The position numbers and the translations under genes are program-made. Of a stretch of 5,331 nt of DNA, positions 1 to 5,331 are shown piece after piece. The first letter of the stretch is position 1. The number at the start of each line of letters is the position of its first letter. Under the pieces are notes generated by a model that saw only the letters and a list, made by a program, of their open reading frames with translations, did no database searches and was not told the DNA's origin. The DNA is from GCA-2786165 sp964625775 (GTDB lineage: Bacteria > Pseudomonadota > Gammaproteobacteria > Legionellales > Legionellaceae), in assembly GCA_964625775.1 (NCBI GenBank), contig CAZVEH010000080.1, positions 1 to 5,331 of the forward strand, read 5' to 3'.

Positions 1-46
1 GATAAAAACGGTATTATATCCCATAAATCAGTCATTTAAAAATCAA

Positions 47-1576
47 ATGACTATACAAAAAAAAATAGGGCGTCCAGCGCAGTCGTCTGCGCAGGCAAAG
101 CCCAAGCGGCGCATACCGGCAGCACAAAAGAAAACAACCCCTGAGTCTCGTCAAACCCAGCACCAAACTCAATCGACTTTACTTCCAGTGATACCAAACC
201 TCATGGATGCGGCAAAACCAAACGGCGCACAGGGGCCGTCCTATCAGACATCTTCTGTCAGTGTTCACACGGCGATTGATGCGGATCCGGAATCGGTGGA
301 TTTTTATCCTACAGCGTTAGTTGCCAACAATCACGTATTGACCTACATTGCTGGCACGCCCGTCATATCATCTCCGTATTTGGGTAGTCGGCCTGCGTTT
401 GATGGATCAGATTATATTGTGAATATTTCCAGCATCAATCGGGATGTGCGTTTGATGCAACAACGGCGCAGCCTTGAAAGAGCTTATGCTAAAATGGGCT
501 ATCCATTACCCAATCGACCTATTCTGGCTCTTAGTGGTGCTGTGATTCCAATGGGAACTATAGGACAACCTTATTTTGGAAATTCTCGTGCTGATTGGAA
601 TTTAGGTTCCGATGAATTGGATCTGGCAGCTATATTAAATGACAAAGTCGAGGCGTATATGGCGCTTGCGTACAATGCATCGCCTCCCAATGGTGGCGGG
701 CCTCGTGTGTCGAACTCATCGTTGAACTTGAACATGGGGTTTGTAAACATCGGTGATTTGGATGAGTATCCCTATTATGTGACTGCTGGCCAATTGTATG
801 CACCCTTTGGGCGATACTCGACCTCTATGATCAGTGCGACACTTCCTATGATGATCGCGCGGATCAAGGCAAGACCTTTCATCCTAGGGTATAAATCACA
901 AACGGATTCAGGACCCTTTGCCGCGATTTACGGGTATCGCGGTGATACGACCCTAGGAAGTTCCGGTGTGGGTGGTGTCAATTTGGGTTATATCACCGAT
1001 GTGTTTCGTGCAACCTCAGAAATAGGCGTTAGCTTTGTGAGTGCATTGAATGATGCCGGTGGTATGCAAACCACAGGGTCTCCCAATGGTCCAAACTTTG
1101 GTGGATTTGGCTCTCCCACGCATGGCAGTGAAAATGTTCACAAAATTCCTGGTATTGGCACACATCTCACCTTGAGTTTTGACCGCTACAATATCACCAC
1201 CGAGTGGGTGAGCTCGACAAAGCCATTTTATGCCAGCGATTTGAGTTTTGACGGTCAAGGGGCTCGTCCTCAAGCAGTCCAGGTAGAAGGCGGTATTACC
1301 TTCATAAGTTTTGAGCGTCCTTCCTCTTTGGCGGCGGCTTGGCAGTGGTCTAGTGAAGCGTTGGCTTTGAATATACCACGACAACGCATCAATGCGGTGT
1401 ATAATATCTCAATCTGGAAGGATACCGTCGAAAGTTTGGAATACCGGCATGATATTGATTACGGTGCCAATCATTTTGCAAACGGATCAGCACCAGTGGG
1501 AACGGTGAATCAAAATACTTTAGGCACGGGTGGCACGGCGGATACCGTGATGCTGCAAATTGGTATTTATTTTTGA
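47..1576 (+). CDS. LbtU-family outer-membrane siderophore porin-like protein
   Basis: This is probably an outer-membrane beta-barrel of the LbtU family; Legionella LbtU takes up the siderophore legiobactin, and the substrate here is unknown. Family-like stretches, judged from memory, are SSPYLGSRPAFDGSDYIVN (residues 108-126), SDELDLAAILNDKVEAYMAL (188-207), and a block around 229-285 containing YVTAGQLYAPFGRY. The protein ends in IGIYF, and a terminal aromatic residue is typical of outer-membrane barrels. Aromatic and glycine-rich alternating strands fill the C-terminal two thirds. Two oddities concern the N-terminus. It has no hydrophobic signal peptide: residues 1-45 are basic and rich in Q, P and A. 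The ATG at 47 also lacks a Shine-Dalgarno sequence, while the frame stays open leftwards to base 2, so the true start and signal peptide may lie outside the window. It is followed 24 bases later by dcd on the same strand. The family call is fairly sure; the start is not. Confidence 0.8.
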   Translation: MTIQKKIGRPAQSSAQAKPKRRIPAAQKKTTPESRQTQHQTQSTLLPVIPNLMDAAKPNGAQGPSYQTSSVSVHTAIDADPESVDFYPTALVANNHVLTYIAGTPVISSPYLGSRPAFDGSDYIVNISSINRDVRLMQQRRSLERAYAKMGYPLPNRPILALSGAVIPMGTIGQPYFGNSRADWNLGSDELDLAAILNDKVEAYMALAYNASPPNGGGPRVSNSSLNLNMGFVNIGDLDEYPYYVTAGQLYAPFGRYSTSMISATLPMMIARIKARPFILGYKSQTDSGPFAAIYGYRGDTTLGSSGVGGVNLGYITDVFRATSEIGVSFVSALNDAGGMQTTGSPNGPNFGGFGSPTHGSENVHKIPGIGTHLTLSFDRYNITTEWVSSTKPFYASDLSFDGQGARPQAVQVEGGITFISFERPSSLAAAWQWSSEALALNIPRQRINAVYNISIWKDTVESLEYRHDIDYGANHFANGSAPVGTVNQNTLGTGGTADTVMLQIGIYF

Positions 1577-1590
1577 AGATGACGAACAAT

Positions 1591-1596
1591 AGGGGA
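1591..1596 (+). promoter_or_regulatory. Ribosome binding site of dcd
   Basis: AGGGGA lies four bases before the ATG at 1601, which fixes the dcd start. It sits in the 24-base gap after the porin stop codon. No promoter is obvious in that gap, so dcd may be read from the porin transcript or from a promoter inside the porin gene. Confidence 0.7.
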
Positions 1597-1600
1597 TAGC

Positions 1601-2167
1601 ATGGCGATAAAATCTGATAAATGGATTGAAAAAATGGCCAACGAGCATGACATGATTGTGCCGTTTTCGGCACAACAAGTTCGTGAGCAAAATGAGAAAC
1701 GCATTATTTCTTATGGCGTATCGAGCTATGGATATGATGTGCGGTGTTCCTCTGAATTTAAAATTTTTACCAATATCAATTCTGCGATTGTGGATCCCAA
1801 GTCGTTTGATGCCAATAGTTTTGTGGATGTGCAATCTGATGTCTGTATTATCCCTCCCAATTCTTTTGCGTTAGCACGAACCGTAGAATATTTTAAAATT
1901 CCCCGTAATGTGTTGACGATTTGTTTGGGGAAATCCACGTATGCACGATGTGGGATTATTGTGAATGTCACTCCTTTGGAGCCCGAGTGGGAGGGACACG
2001 TTACGTTAGAGTTTTCCAATACCACACCTTTGCCTGCAAAAATCTACGCGCATGAGGGTGTGGCACAGATGATTTTTCTAGAAACAGACGATGTTTGCGC
2101 GGTGTCTTATCGCGACCGCCAAGGAAAGTATCAGGGGCAAATTGGGGTGACCTTACCTTGTACCTAG
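1601..2167 (+). CDS. dcd: dCTP deaminase
   Basis: The enzyme deaminates dCTP to dUTP in the cytosol; dUTPase then makes dUMP for thymidylate synthesis. The 188-residue protein is full length for the gammaproteobacterial/Pseudomonas-type Dcd, beginning MAIKSDKWIEKMA. The signature GKSTYARCGI (110-119) and the block VTPLEPEWEGHVTLEFSN (123-140) are intact. By family alignment from memory, Glu137 in LEFSN is the catalytic glutamate, and Ser112 and Arg116 are the nucleotide-binding residues. The C-terminal tail has KYQGQIGVTLP (176-186), the segment that closes over the triphosphate in homologues. It belongs to the trimeric dUTPase/Dcd superfamily; the sequence matches the monofunctional deaminase. 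A good Shine-Dalgarno supports the start. It is probably co-transcribed with the porin gene, although no functional link is evident. A strong palindrome follows nine bases after its stop codon. Confidence 0.97.
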   Translation: MAIKSDKWIEKMANEHDMIVPFSAQQVREQNEKRIISYGVSSYGYDVRCSSEFKIFTNINSAIVDPKSFDANSFVDVQSDVCIIPPNSFALARTVEYFKIPRNVLTICLGKSTYARCGIIVNVTPLEPEWEGHVTLEFSNTTPLPAKIYAHEGVAQMIFLETDDVCAVSYRDRQGKYQGQIGVTLPCT

Positions 2168-2175
2168 GCTGTCAC

Positions 2176-2209
2176 CAATCATAGTGTGTTGCACAACACA
2201 CTATGATTG
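2176..2209. terminator. Perfect palindrome between convergent genes, possible bidirectional terminator
   Basis: Bases 2176-2191 are the exact reverse complement of 2194-2209, giving a 16-bp stem around the centre CA. As RNA the loop would open to about four bases or more. It begins nine bases after the dcd stop and ends seven bases before the ihfB end, so it sits where transcripts from both strands should stop. No U-tract follows on either strand, so intrinsic termination would be unusual. Transcript-end protection or a protein-binding site are alternatives. Confidence 0.5.
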
Positions 2210-2216
2210 AATGCGT

Positions 2217-2534
2217 TTAGCCCTCTAGATCTTCATAAATAGGATGTGTGTCTCTGGATGCATTAATACGTTCTTTTAATTCTTTTCCTGGTTTAAAGTG
2301 AGGACTAAATTTTTCTGTTGCGATGACTTTCTCGCCAGTTTTTGGATTATGTGCCGCGCGTGCTTGGCGGTGTTTGATTGAAAAGCTGCCAAAGCCTCGA
2401 ATTTCTATACGTTGCCGTTCCGTTAGTGCATCGCTCATCAGTTGAATCAAATGATTCACGCTGTCATTCACGGTACGTACTGGAACATGCGGTATTTTTT
2501 CGGCCAAGCGAGCAATTAATTCGGATTTTAACAT
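2217..2534 (-). CDS. ihfB: Integration host factor subunit beta
   Basis: This is the beta subunit of the IHF heterodimer, a nucleoid protein that bends DNA sharply and assists replication, recombination and transcription. From the chosen start the protein has 105 residues. MLKSELIARLAEKIPHVP aligns with E. coli IhfB MTKSELIERLATQQSHIP. IEIRGFGSF (43-51), NPKTGEKV (63-70) and PHFKPGKEL (78-86) are intact, including Pro64, which intercalates into DNA. The E. coli protein has 94 residues; here an extra tail (about 92-105, ending in IYEDLEG) is acidic towards its end. The frame is open further upstream, but the MLKSEL start matches the family and lies 16 bases after the methyltransferase stop. 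Only a weak Shine-Dalgarno (GTGA) precedes it. In enterics ihfB follows rpsA; here it follows a methyltransferase, so this is either a rearranged locus or an extra copy. A homologous HU subunit is less likely. Confidence 0.93.
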   Translation of the reverse strand: MLKSELIARLAEKIPHVPVRTVNDSVNHLIQLMSDALTERQRIEIRGFGSFSIKHRQARAAHNPKTGEKVIATEKFSPHFKPGKELKERINASRDTHPIYEDLEG

Positions 2535-2550
2535 AGAAATTTCACGAACA

Positions 2551-3315
2551 TTAAATGGCCCCAGCATAGCCTGGAGTGCCCTGAGAGTCAATCCTTTGCT
2601 GAATGTACGCATTCACGATGCCCCAGCTCATTTGAACGCGGGTGGTGTGATGAAGCTTAAATTTGGAAGACAGTAATTTTTTAGTCGTCGTGATGATCAT
2701 AGGTGCGCTAGGGAGTTGTTCAAGGTGTTGATTTAATGCTATCCATGTGTCACCGAAAAGACCTGTGGCTGAAATGAAAATCACTGTGGCATCAGAAAAA
2801 TCGACATGCAGGAAGTCACCACAAATGAATTCTATTTTTTTTGCAGTACGATAATAGTCTGGTTCCGTGTTTAAAGATTCAAGCTGTTGTTGTGCGGCTT
2901 GATGTAACAGCGGAAACAATTCGATACCGCAGGCTTTTTTAACATCGAAAGTCATGGCGCACATCAAAACAGCTTTGCCAACACCGCTGCCAAGATCATA
3001 AAAAATCGTGGAAGGGTTGGGCTGGGTCAAAGACAATAATGCAACCAGTGAAGTGCTGTCAATCTCACCATACACATACTCAAATGCATCAGAATTGATC
3101 CGTGACTTGCGAGACAATTGAAACCCATTGATAGTTGTACTGATGTGATCTAGTGCACGCAAATGATCCTTGAGACGTAGCCGTGATTTCCATCTCCATA
3201 GCGTGTAGCGACGCCACGTGGATTTGAGAAGACAGAACAATACTAGGGTTATGACGACGATCAGCGGAATCACAATGGCTTCGATATGTTCGAATGAGAA
3301 CTGTAATTTTATCAT
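2551..3315 (-). CDS. Membrane-anchored DOT1-like SAM-dependent methyltransferase
   Basis: The 254-residue protein has one hydrophobic helix (about 11-30) followed by a very basic segment (31-49, with WRRYTLWRWKSRLRLK). By the positive-inside rule the catalytic domain should face the cytoplasm. The domain shows a class I methyltransferase fold: SAM-binding FYDLGSGVGKAVL (105-117), acidic strand end GIE (130-132), GDF (166-168), and the VIFISATGLF strand (178-187). The order YGEI (82-85), DLGSGVG, GIE, GDFL, VIF, and MSWG (229-232) resembles eukaryotic DOT1 (YGET, DLGSGVG, GVE, GDFL, VIFVNNF) and bacterial DOT1-like proteins. Family members of eukaryotes methylate histone H3 lysine 79; bacterial substrates are mostly unknown. 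The DOT1 NNF motif is SAT-like here, so lysine specificity cannot be assumed. It has no strong Shine-Dalgarno, is divergent from the cystathionine beta-synthase gene, and lies 16 bases upstream of ihfB, probably in one operon. Confidence 0.8.
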   Translation of the reverse strand: MIKLQFSFEHIEAIVIPLIVVITLVLFCLLKSTWRRYTLWRWKSRLRLKDHLRALDHISTTINGFQLSRKSRINSDAFEYVYGEIDSTSLVALLSLTQPNPSTIFYDLGSGVGKAVLMCAMTFDVKKACGIELFPLLHQAAQQQLESLNTEPDYYRTAKKIEFICGDFLHVDFSDATVIFISATGLFGDTWIALNQHLEQLPSAPMIITTTKKLLSSKFKLHHTTRVQMSWGIVNAYIQQRIDSQGTPGYAGAI

Positions 3316-3323
3316 TAGTGCTG

Positions 3324-3351
3324 TTTACTTCAAATGTATTTTGGTTATGAT
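3324..3351 (+). promoter_or_regulatory. Possible sigma-70 promoter of the cystathionine beta-synthase gene
   Basis: TTTACT (3324-3329) and TATGAT (3346-3351) are separated by 16 bases in the 67-base space between divergent genes. A second TATGAT occurs at 3354-3359 but lacks a good -35 box. The region must also hold the start signals of the methyltransferase on the other strand. The assignment rests on consensus resemblance alone. Confidence 0.35.
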
Positions 3352-3370
3352 GATATGATGCGCGACAATT

Positions 3371-3374
3371 AGGA
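3371..3374 (+). promoter_or_regulatory. Ribosome binding site deciding the cystathionine beta-synthase start
   Basis: AGGA lies eight bases before the ATG at 3383, an ideal spacing. An in-frame ATG at 3374 overlaps this motif and has no Shine-Dalgarno of its own, so 3383 is the better start. The resulting N-terminus, MLYSSILETIGHTP, also fits the family. Confidence 0.65.
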
Positions 3375-3382
3375 TGCCTCCC

Positions 3383-4333
3383 ATGTTGTATTCTTCCATT
3401 CTCGAGACCATTGGCCATACTCCAACGGTTAAAATCAATCGTGTTGGCTCAGAACTCGCATGCCAATTATATGGGAAATGTGAATTTTTTAATCCCGGCG
3501 GTTCAATCAAAGATCGCATAGGATACCGAATGGTGACATCTGCTATCGAGAGTGGGCGCATCAAACACGGAGATGTATTGATTGAGCCTACGTCTGGGAA
3601 TACCGGCATTGGTCTAGCGTTGGCGGGAGCAGTGCTTGGCTTTAAGGTAATCATTACCATGCCTGATAAAATGAGTCAGGAAAAGCAAATTATCCTCGAG
3701 CGTTTGGGCGCCACTATTTATCGCACACCAGCTGCGGTGAGCTCCGATCATCCAGACAGCCATATTTCATTGGCAAAAAAACTACAAAGAGAAATCCCGA
3801 ATTCACATATCCTAGATCAATACAACAATGTCGATAACCCCGATGCTCATTATTATGGAACCGCCGAAGAAATCATTGCTGATTTTGGTCACGATTTACA
3901 TATGGTTGTGGCTTCCGTGGGTACCGGAGGTACGATCACAGGTATTGCCAAGCGTTTGAAAGCTTTTAATCCGTCTATTCAAATCATTGGTGTTGATCCT
4001 GTGGGCTCCCTATTAGGCGGTGGCAACGAGGTGGCACCCTACTTGGTAGAGGGTATTGGCTACGATTTTTTTCCGGAAGTATTGGATAACACCGTGGTTG
4101 ATCGCTATATCAAAACGAGGGATAAAGACTCCTTTGTCATGGCCAGGCGCTTGATGAGTGAAGAAGGCCTATTAGTAGGCGGTTCAAGCGGGGCTGCGAT
4201 GTGGGGTGCTTTGCAAGCAGCGAGTTCTTTGACCAAGGATCAGGTGTGTTTGGTGATTTTACCGGATTCTACACGTAATTATTTATCAAAATTTGCTTCG
4301 GATGACTGGATGCAGCACAATGGTTTTTTGTAA
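3383..4333 (+). CDS. Cystathionine beta-synthase (PLP-dependent catalytic core)
   Basis: The protein should condense serine (or O-acetylserine) with homocysteine to cystathionine in the cytosol, the first step of reverse transsulfuration. It is a fold-type II PLP enzyme of 316 residues. KCEFFNPGGSIKDR (32-45) carries the PLP lysine Lys43; TSGNTG (70-75) binds the substrate carboxylate; VGTGGTITG (179-187) holds the PLP phosphate; GGSSGA (266-271) contains the serine near the pyridine nitrogen. EGIGYDFFPEVLD (223-235) and LPDSTRNYLSKF (293-304) closely resemble animal cystathionine beta-synthase, and both differ from cysteine synthase CysK or CysM. It lacks the N-terminal heme domain and C-terminal CBS regulatory pair of the human enzyme, so SAM control through that route is not expected. 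Cysteine synthase activity remains an alternative. No cystathionine gamma-lyase gene is in view. It is divergent from the methyltransferase. Confidence 0.88.
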   Translation: MLYSSILETIGHTPTVKINRVGSELACQLYGKCEFFNPGGSIKDRIGYRMVTSAIESGRIKHGDVLIEPTSGNTGIGLALAGAVLGFKVIITMPDKMSQEKQIILERLGATIYRTPAAVSSDHPDSHISLAKKLQREIPNSHILDQYNNVDNPDAHYYGTAEEIIADFGHDLHMVVASVGTGGTITGIAKRLKAFNPSIQIIGVDPVGSLLGGGNEVAPYLVEGIGYDFFPEVLDNTVVDRYIKTRDKDSFVMARRLMSEEGLLVGGSSGAAMWGALQAASSLTKDQVCLVILPDSTRNYLSKFASDDWMQHNGFL

Positions 4334-4406
4334 AACTCGTAGAGATCAGCGAAATATCAATTTTCATGAAATGGAGTCCACATGAATGAAGCTTGGATCT
4401 GATTCG

Positions 4407-4449
4407 CCTAGAAGTCTAGGGTTGGGGCCGGCAAACGACCCTCAACCCC
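4407..4449. repeat. GC-rich inverted repeats between convergent genes
   Basis: Two inverted repeats overlap here. CCTAGA (4407-4412) pairs with TCTAGG (4415-4420). GGGTTGGGG (4419-4427) pairs with CCCTCAACCC (4439-4448), leaving one bulged T. They share two bases (4419-4420), so both stems cannot form completely together. The element lies in the 127-base space between the cystathionine beta-synthase gene and the J-domain gene, which converge. No U-tract follows on either strand, so an intrinsic terminator is only a weak possibility. Confidence 0.4.
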
Positions 4450-4460
4450 ATCTACAATTC

Positions 4461-5180
4461 TTAAAAACCTGGTCGTAGATTAGAATGGGATTGTTCAGAG
4501 GTATCACTATCACCTTTGGGATTTGGCAGATGTTTTGTTATCAACTCGATCAAAATCATTTGAAGCATCAGGTTCTCAATAATTCTTTCCATACGTTGTG
4601 CATCGCAGGAAGTAACAGCAATATGGTTGGGATGCCTGGTGACTCTGGGGGACTCCTGAAATGATGACATCGGTTGAGTCGCGCGCCATTCTTTTTGTAG
4701 CGCATCAAATAATTTGTCCAAAGGGGATGTTGTTCTGTAGACATAACTGGTTTTTTTCATAGGGGGGACAAAATTGTGTGAGCCAGATGTATAAAATGCA
4801 TAATACGCATCGGCTGCATCATTTTGGCGTCGGGGTGGTGCGGTTTTCTTGGGGGGTTGCTGTCTAGCAGAAAAATTCCCTCTGTCTTGTTCATTTGTAG
4901 CCTGTGTGGTGGAGCTGAAAGGGGGTGTAGCCTTGGACGTATGTTTGGCAGGTGAAATAAGCTCTTCATCTTCATCATATTGCTTGCGTTTGTCAGCGTC
5001 ACGCAACGTCGCATATGCGCTGTTGATTTTTTGAATTTTATCTAATGCTTCTTCTTTATTTGGTCCTTTGTATTTATCAGGATGCCATTTCAACAACATT
5101 TTTTTCCAAGCTTCTTTTATTTTATCTTGTGGAGCATTGACCGGGACTTCCAATACGTCATAGTGTGTTGGCGTTGCCAT
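4461..5180 (-). CDS. J-domain protein (class C DnaJ-like), possible effector
   Basis: Residues 6-70 form a J domain, HYDVLEVPVNAPQDKIKEAW to KRKQYDE, with the HPD triad at 33-35 that stimulates the ATPase of Hsp70/DnaK. The rest of DnaJ is absent: no glycine/phenylalanine region of usual form, no zinc-finger CxxCxGxG repeats and no recognisable substrate-binding domain. Residues 71-125 are low complexity, rich in T, P, K, Q and A, and probably disordered. A middle part has aromatic residues (126-149). Residues 193-217 form a likely hydrophobic or amphipathic helix (RMERIIENLMLQMILIELI), followed by a polar tail. GAGGAG six bases upstream supports the start. No dnaK or grpE is nearby. The layout fits a specialised co-chaperone. 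J-domain proteins are also known among secreted effectors of intracellular bacteria, but no convincing secretion signal can be read here. Its client is unknown. Confidence 0.85.
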   Translation of the reverse strand: MATPTHYDVLEVPVNAPQDKIKEAWKKMLLKWHPDKYKGPNKEEALDKIQKINSAYATLRDADKRKQYDEDEELISPAKHTSKATPPFSSTTQATNEQDRGNFSARQQPPKKTAPPRRQNDAADAYYAFYTSGSHNFVPPMKKTSYVYRTTSPLDKLFDALQKEWRATQPMSSFQESPRVTRHPNHIAVTSCDAQRMERIIENLMLQMILIELITKHLPNPKGDSDTSEQSHSNLRPGF

Positions 5181-5186
5181 GCGAAT

Positions 5187-5192
5187 CTCCTC
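5187..5192 (-). promoter_or_regulatory. Ribosome binding site of the J-domain gene
   Basis: On the minus strand GAGGAG lies six bases before the ATG at 5180-5178. It is the strongest Shine-Dalgarno in the window and fixes the start at MATPTHYDVL, which suits a J domain beginning right at the N-terminus. Confidence 0.75.
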
Positions 5193-5257
5193 AGTTCTTT
5201 ACGGATAAGTGCTGTGGCGCGATCAGAATACGCAAGAATATTGTAATCACACATCAA

Positions 5258-5285
5258 AGTATAGCTTACGCCAAAAAAAGCGTAA
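5258..5285 (-). promoter_or_regulatory. Possible promoter with inverted repeat ahead of the J-domain gene
   Basis: On the minus strand TATACT (5263-5258) matches five of six -10 consensus bases. Just upstream, TTACGC (5285-5280) and GCGTAA (5271-5266) form a 6-bp inverted repeat around an eight-base T-rich spacer, covering the place of the -35 box. The -35 box itself is poor (GTTACG at 17 bases or TTACGC at 16). The repeat could be an operator that compensates for the weak -35, or the end of the neighbouring repeat element. A second -10-like TACAAT lies at 5245-5240. Confidence 0.3.
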
Positions 5286-5290
5286 CTCCC

Positions 5291-5331
5291 CACGTCATCC
5301 CGAGCGCAGCGAGGGATCTCCTGTCGTGTGG
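5291..5331. repeat. Dispersed intergenic repeat-like sequence, cut by the window edge
   Basis: The stretch from GTCATCCCGAGCG to CAGCGAGGGATCTCC (5294-5321) resembles a short palindromic sequence I recall from intergenic spaces of many bacterial genomes. Its ends are imperfectly complementary: CCCACGTCATCCC on the left against GGGATCTCCTGTCGTGTGG on the right. It is more GC-rich than the AT-rich leader beside it. Only one copy is visible here, so its repeat status rests on memory rather than on the window. Confidence 0.5.

Noticed and set aside
1016..2025. Several reading frames of 94-122 residues on the minus strand opposite the porin gene and dcd
   Set aside because: They lie antisense to well-supported genes, have no recognisable domains, and have compositions expected of shadow frames.
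2535..2612. Longer ihfB reading frame starting at 2612 (131 residues)
   Set aside because: The extra 26 residues overlap the end of the methyltransferase gene and do not resemble IHF. The MLKSEL start at 2534 aligns with the family N-terminus.
3374..3382. Upstream ATG at 3374 as the start of the cystathionine beta-synthase gene
   Set aside because: It overlaps the AGGA motif that serves the ATG at 3383 and has no Shine-Dalgarno of its own. It adds only three residues.
3316..3382. SAM or SAH riboswitch ahead of the cystathionine beta-synthase gene
   Set aside because: The 67-base space must hold signals for both strands and shows no stable stem or conserved riboswitch core. There is no room for such a fold.
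4382..4402. Six-codon reading frame (MNEAWI) with GGAG five bases upstream, followed by inverted repeats
   Set aside because: It resembles a leader peptide plus attenuator, but the next gene lies on the opposite strand and converges, so there is nothing for it to control. A chance Shine-Dalgarno is more likely.

Overview
The window looks like chromosomal DNA of a gammaproteobacterium, probably from the Legionella/Coxiella side of the class. The evidence is a large LbtU-family outer-membrane protein (a family I know mainly from Legionellales and Francisella), a dCTP deaminase of the gammaproteobacterial type and an IHF beta subunit. This placement rests on recognising families, not on a phylogeny. 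No phage, insertion-sequence, CRISPR, tRNA or rRNA signal is visible.

Layout. From the left, an LbtU-like porin gene (about 47-1576, possibly starting before the window) is followed after 24 bases by dcd (1601-2167) on the same strand. A perfect 16-bp palindrome (2176-2209) separates dcd from a converging minus-strand pair: a membrane-anchored DOT1-like methyltransferase (3315-2551) and, 16 bases downstream of it, ihfB (2534-2217). The methyltransferase diverges from a plus-strand cystathionine beta-synthase gene (3383-4333) across a 67-base promoter region. After a 127-base gap holding GC-rich inverted repeats, a minus-strand gene for a J-domain protein (5180-4461) converges on it. The last 151 bases hold the leader of that gene and, at the very edge, a short GC-rich sequence that looks like a dispersed intergenic repeat.

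How the genes may relate. dcd supplies dUMP precursors and is ordinary housekeeping. Cystathionine beta-synthase consumes homocysteine, which arises from S-adenosylhomocysteine, the by-product of methyltransferases such as its divergent neighbour; this link is inference. The most unusual pairing is a DOT1-type (histone-lysine-methyltransferase fold) enzyme placed just upstream of the gene for a nucleoid histone-like protein. The J-domain protein has no other DnaJ domains, a low-complexity middle and a hydrophobic C-terminal helix. It is either a specialised co-chaperone or a candidate secreted host-interaction protein.
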